Assembly (NCBI GenBank): GCA_024280785.1 | Contig: JAJRPK010000136.1 | Span: forward strand, 1-8,040 | Direction: 5' to 3' | Source: Gammaproteobacteria bacterium | GTDB lineage: Bacteria; Pseudomonadota; Gammaproteobacteria; Pseudomonadales; UBA7434 | DNA: 8,040 bases | Part shown: piece by piece, positions 5,425 to 8,040 of the stretch | Layout: every line of letters begins with the position of its first letter | Numbering within the stretch: position 1 is the first letter of the stretch | Notes under the pieces: generated by a model | Databases searched by the model: none | What the model was told of the DNA's origin: nothing | Seen by the model: the letters and a program-made list of their open reading frames with translations, nothing else | Translations under genes and position numbers: made by a program

Positions 5425-6216
5425 ATGGATATATCAATAGTCATACTAACGTGGAACTCAGCCGAGTACATTCCGAAGTGCCTGGATTCAATAATTAGCT
5501 CGTTAGAGAATGACGATGTTAGCTACGAAATATTTATAGTCGACAATGGTTCGGCAGATAACTCCGTTAGTTTGATCAAGGATTATCAGGAGTCAGGCAA
5601 GGCAATTATTCGGCCCATCTTTCTCGATGAAAATACAGGCACAACTTACTCAAGAAATCTCGCATTGGCCCAAGCCGAAGGGAAGTATGTGGTCGTAATG
5701 GACTCAGATGTTGAAGTAAATGCGGAGACCTTTAGCGGATTGATGGTTGCGTTAGAAAAAGATCAAAATGTGGGCATGGTTACTCCTAGATTATTATATG
5801 GCAGTGGTGCTTTGCAAAAATCGACCGATCAATTTCCAACATTATGGTGGAAAATATATCGTTATTTTTTCTTAAAAAAAATTGAAGAGGCAGAAAGCCG
5901 AGCGGTTTTGTCGACGACTGCAGTGAAAGTGGACTATGCAATATCCGCATTTTGGATGTTGAGAAAAGAGGTGTTATCTAAAGTGGGATTATTGGACGAA
6001 AATATATTTTACGCTCCTGAGGATGTCGATTTTTGCCTTCGTATATGGAAAGCTGGTTTTGAAATTCTTTATGTGCCATCTATTCAGGCAACTCATTACG
6101 CGCAAGAAATTTCACGCGGGTTTAAGATTAATAAAGCAACCATCGAGCATTTAAAGGGTTTGTTATATTTTTTTAGAAAACATAATTATTTTCTTACTAA
6201 ACCGAAGTTTTTTTAG
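5425..6216 (+). CDS. Family 2 glycosyltransferase (WbbL/rhamnosyltransferase-like)
   Basis: This 263-residue cytoplasmic enzyme has a GT-A fold of family GT2 and should move a sugar from a nucleotide donor to a growing surface glycan. The nucleotide-binding strand is SIVILTWNS (4-12), followed by FIVDNGSADNS (37-47), the metal-binding DSD motif at 93-95 in VVVMDSDVEV, and a late acidic motif in FYAPEDVDFCLR (195-206) that carries the likely base. A WKIYRYFF segment near 142-149 and a basic C-terminus may touch the membrane, but no true transmembrane helix is seen. The spacing and the PEDVDFCLR form resemble WbbL-type rhamnosyltransferases; the actual sugar cannot be told. The ATG at 5425 lacks a strong Shine-Dalgarno sequence. 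It is alone on its strand and converges on the next gene. Confidence 0.9.
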   Translation: MDISIVILTWNSAEYIPKCLDSIISSLENDDVSYEIFIVDNGSADNSVSLIKDYQESGKAIIRPIFLDENTGTTYSRNLALAQAEGKYVVVMDSDVEVNAETFSGLMVALEKDQNVGMVTPRLLYGSGALQKSTDQFPTLWWKIYRYFFLKKIEEAESRAVLSTTAVKVDYAISAFWMLRKEVLSKVGLLDENIFYAPEDVDFCLRIWKAGFEILYVPSIQATHYAQEISRGFKINKATIEHLKGLLYFFRKHNYFLTKPKFF

Positions 6217-6301
6217 AGGTTATTGTCGTCAGAAGTAGTAATGAGTTGTCAGATTCTCTACATATTTCGGCAGGAATAGGCAGAGAATAATGGTTTGTTC
6301 T

Positions 6302-7315
6302 TTAGCCTTTTCTCTCAACTCTATTAAACGGGCGCAGTGTGCCTTGAAGGCGAGCATAAAAATAAACGCACATCAAAAAGCAGCAAGGCGCGAACCAACG
6401 CCAGTTAACTTTACGTCGTAATGTAAGTAGCATAATGGGCAAGGGTCCAATGAATAAAGCTACGCCGACGATTGTCCCATTGCAAATGGACGTGGTAAAA
6501 GTTGATATCACGCAAAGGAGCAATAGGGTTACACTCGCAAAGAGTCCTCCTATAATCCCTAAGGGTAATAAGAAGCTGATAAGTTCGCGTGTTTTTTTCC
6601 AGTGCTTGTTAAGGATGTTAAAGGCTCCTCTGGCTCTCCATGCTTCGCGACGATAAAACTCGCTAATGGTTTTGCTCTCGCCGTGATGTATGACATTACA
6701 GGAATTTAGGCTGCGCAACTCGCCAACTTCAGATAGCCGATAACCCAATTCTACATCTTCACAAGTGGTCAACGATTCGTCAAAGCCGCCGGTTGTTTCA
6801 AAGGCGGTTCTTTTGACGGCCAGATTAAACGTAGCCAACCAGTCTGCGTTGCTCGCAGGCTCATCAGCGGGGTGGTGATGAGCTAGTTGGTACCAGGCCT
6901 GTTCTACCCAAGGTGCAATATGCGGACTCTTAGCCATTCTGGAACCTGCAGCCACATTATTTTCATGATGTAATTCATGGGCAATAGCGGTTAACCAATT
7001 TGGGGGCAATTCACAGTCGGCGTCGATAAAGGCGAAAGTATTTCCCGTTGCTTGTGCAGCGCCAATATTTCTTGAGATAGCTACGTGGCCGGGTTCAGCA
7101 CTGATAACCTTGCAGCCTTTACTTTGCGCTAACTCGGCAGTACCGTCGCTAGATTTAGCATCGACGACGATAACTTCATGTATTCGAACATCTTCACTTT
7201 GCTTGAGAAGTGCAATTGAATCGAGTAGCCGAATAAGCGTAGTGGCTTCATTTAATGCAGGAATAATAAATGACACGCTTAATATTTTTTCAGATGTAGA
7301 GCGTTTATTACTCAT
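6302..7315 (-). CDS. Membrane-anchored family 2 glycosyltransferase
   Basis: This 337-residue protein has an N-terminal GT2 catalytic domain and a C-terminal membrane region. Catalytic features in order are SFIIPALNE (15-23), VIVVDAKSSDGT (48-59), the DAD metal-binding motif at 98-100 in AFIDADCELP, the glycine-flanked TTGGFDE segment (174-180), the acidic motif CEDVELGYRL (185-194), and a basic RREAWRARG segment (222-230) placed like the Q/RxxRW motif of processive GT2 enzymes. Hydrophobic helices follow at about 246-271, 281-298 and 308-320. It probably elongates or decorates a lipid-linked or exported glycan at the inner membrane. It starts 12 bp after the deacetylase stop, so the two genes are likely one operon. 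Sugar specificity is unknown. Confidence 0.88.
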   Translation of the reverse strand: MSNKRSTSEKILSVSFIIPALNEATTLIRLLDSIALLKQSEDVRIHEVIVVDAKSSDGTAELAQSKGCKVISAEPGHVAISRNIGAAQATGNTFAFIDADCELPPNWLTAIAHELHHENNVAAGSRMAKSPHIAPWVEQAWYQLAHHHPADEPASNADWLATFNLAVKRTAFETTGGFDESLTTCEDVELGYRLSEVGELRSLNSCNVIHHGESKTISEFYRREAWRARGAFNILNKHWKKTRELISFLLPLGIIGGLFASVTLLLLCVISTFTTSICNGTIVGVALFIGPLPIMLLTLRRKVNWRWFAPCCFLMCVYFYARLQGTLRPFNRVERKG

Positions 7316-7327
7316 TGGCTGGTATCT

Positions 7328-8008
7328 CTACAGTTTTTTCTTGGCCGTACTCGGTTCAGCCGTCATAGGAATGGCTAGGAAATCGAGGTCAGCCTGCCAA
7401 TGTTTCAAACCTTCTTGGATAGCAGCGCAGGTTATTTTTTGATTGTCATGCATGAGCACAACAGCGCCCGCTGAGGGTTGATTATTGATAAACCATCGAC
7501 AAAACTCATCGTGTGTGCTGGTAGTATAATCTTTAGTGTCCTGAGACCATTGGACAATACGGGTGCCTGCGCGAAGCAGGGCAATAAGTGATAACGGTGT
7601 TAACTCGCCGTAGGGTGGCCTGAATAAGGGACATTCTTGCCCGGTAATTGCTTCTATCTCGTGGCGCGCGCGGAGCACGTCGTTTATCCACTTAGCAACA
7701 GGGACTTTGGCTGCGCTCAGGTGACTCCAAGTGTGGGTTCCAATCGAGTGGCCCTCAGATAGCGTTCTTCGGATGAGCTCGGGGTGTTTTCGCGCCGAGC
7801 TTCCAAGAACAAAAAAGGTTGCTTTAGCATTCACTCCTGCCAGCTGGTCCAGCAGTTGAGGTGTGCATTCGGGGTGCGGGCCATCATCGAAAGTTAAAAA
7901 AACGGGGGTTGACCCATTACTTTCTATTGAACCCATACGTTCCAGATAACGCGTTGACGGCAAAATGCGCCGCGCGGTTTCTCTTGTTAAGCGAGTTAGA
8001 ATTGACAT
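7328..8008 (-). CDS. Polysaccharide deacetylase, NodB (CE4) family
   Basis: This 226-residue protein carries a complete NodB homology domain (about 35-190), which removes N- or O-acetyl groups from glycans using a divalent metal. Visible motifs are motif 1 TFDDGPH (39-45; D41 catalytic base, D42 metal ligand), motif 2 HTWSH (92-96; metal ligands H92 and H96), motif 3 RPPYG (130-134), the motif 4 region WSQDTKDY (154-161), and motif 5 LMHD (185-188; H187). All key residues are present, so activity is likely. I see no signal peptide: the N-terminus is basic (LTRLTRETARR) and not hydrophobic, so it may act in the cytoplasm. ATG 8008 is the only start after an in-frame stop at about 8033-8035, and it lacks a clear Shine-Dalgarno sequence. 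The glycosyltransferase follows 12 bp downstream. Confidence 0.92.
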   Translation of the reverse strand: MSILTRLTRETARRILPSTRYLERMGSIESNGSTPVFLTFDDGPHPECTPQLLDQLAGVNAKATFFVLGSSARKHPELIRRTLSEGHSIGTHTWSHLSAAKVPVAKWINDVLRARHEIEAITGQECPLFRPPYGELTPLSLIALLRAGTRIVQWSQDTKDYTTSTHDEFCRWFINNQPSAGAVVLMHDNQKITCAAIQEGLKHWQADLDFLAIPMTAEPSTAKKKL

Positions 8009-8040
8009 TATTTTTTGTCTGAAGTGGGTAGATCAACAGG

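Noticed and set aside
5425..6216. Glycosyltransferase as another integron cassette
   Set aside because: No attC follows its stop codon at 6216 and it reads opposite to the cassettes.
6253..6288. Possible bidirectional terminator between the convergent glycosyltransferases
   Set aside because: Only ATTCTCT and AGAGAAT pair, around a 22-nt loop, without a GC-rich stem or a T-run, so the signal is too weak.

Overview
The window looks like an accessory region of a gammaproteobacterial chromosome, possibly marine. This is inferred from the Vibrio-like form of its integron recombination sites, the lipoprotein leaders and the insertion sequence (IS) types; no marker gene fixes the taxon. It joins an integron gene-cassette array riddled with IS elements to a surface-polysaccharide gene block.

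Left part (1-2046). The right end of an IS3-family element (1 to about 194) abuts a run of leftward-reading cassettes on the minus strand. Three small genes (286-678, 828-1481, 1593-2024) each start with a lipoprotein signal peptide and have their own Shine-Dalgarno sequence. Two are followed directly by clear attC sites (about 200-285 and 706-818): long imperfect palindromes with AAC/GTT cores at the ends and the 5' end of the site lying on or near the stop codon. The third gene is followed by a degenerate candidate site (about 1518-1588). All three cassettes therefore appear to export lipid-anchored proteins, probably to the outer membrane; none has a known function that I can name with confidence.

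Middle (2047-5127). Two apparently intact IS elements lie back to back. The first is an IS1182-family element (2047-3821, 520-aa DDE transposase) that seems to sit exactly in the AAC core of a further attC. The second is an IS3-family element (3872-5127) with overlapping orfA/orfB, a likely -1 frameshift site and 27-bp imperfect terminal repeats. The 50 bp between them holds a hairpin that may be the remnant of that attC.

Right part (5128-8040). A noncoding stretch (5128-5424) carries a 29-bp near-perfect inverted repeat, resembling a small non-autonomous element, and an octamer tandem repeat. It is followed by a family 2 glycosyltransferase on the plus strand (5425-6216). Convergent to this is a minus-strand pair, a NodB-type polysaccharide deacetylase (7328-8008) and a membrane-anchored family 2 glycosyltransferase (6302-7315), only 12 bp apart and probably one transcript. 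These three genes probably act in making or modifying a surface glycan.

By cassette orientation the integrase/attI end of the array should lie to the right, yet polysaccharide genes are found there. Either the integron platform was lost or moved, possibly by IS-mediated rearrangement, or it lies further away. The most notable points are the all-lipoprotein cassette run, the IS junctions at attC ends, and the inverted-repeat element at 5240-5376.
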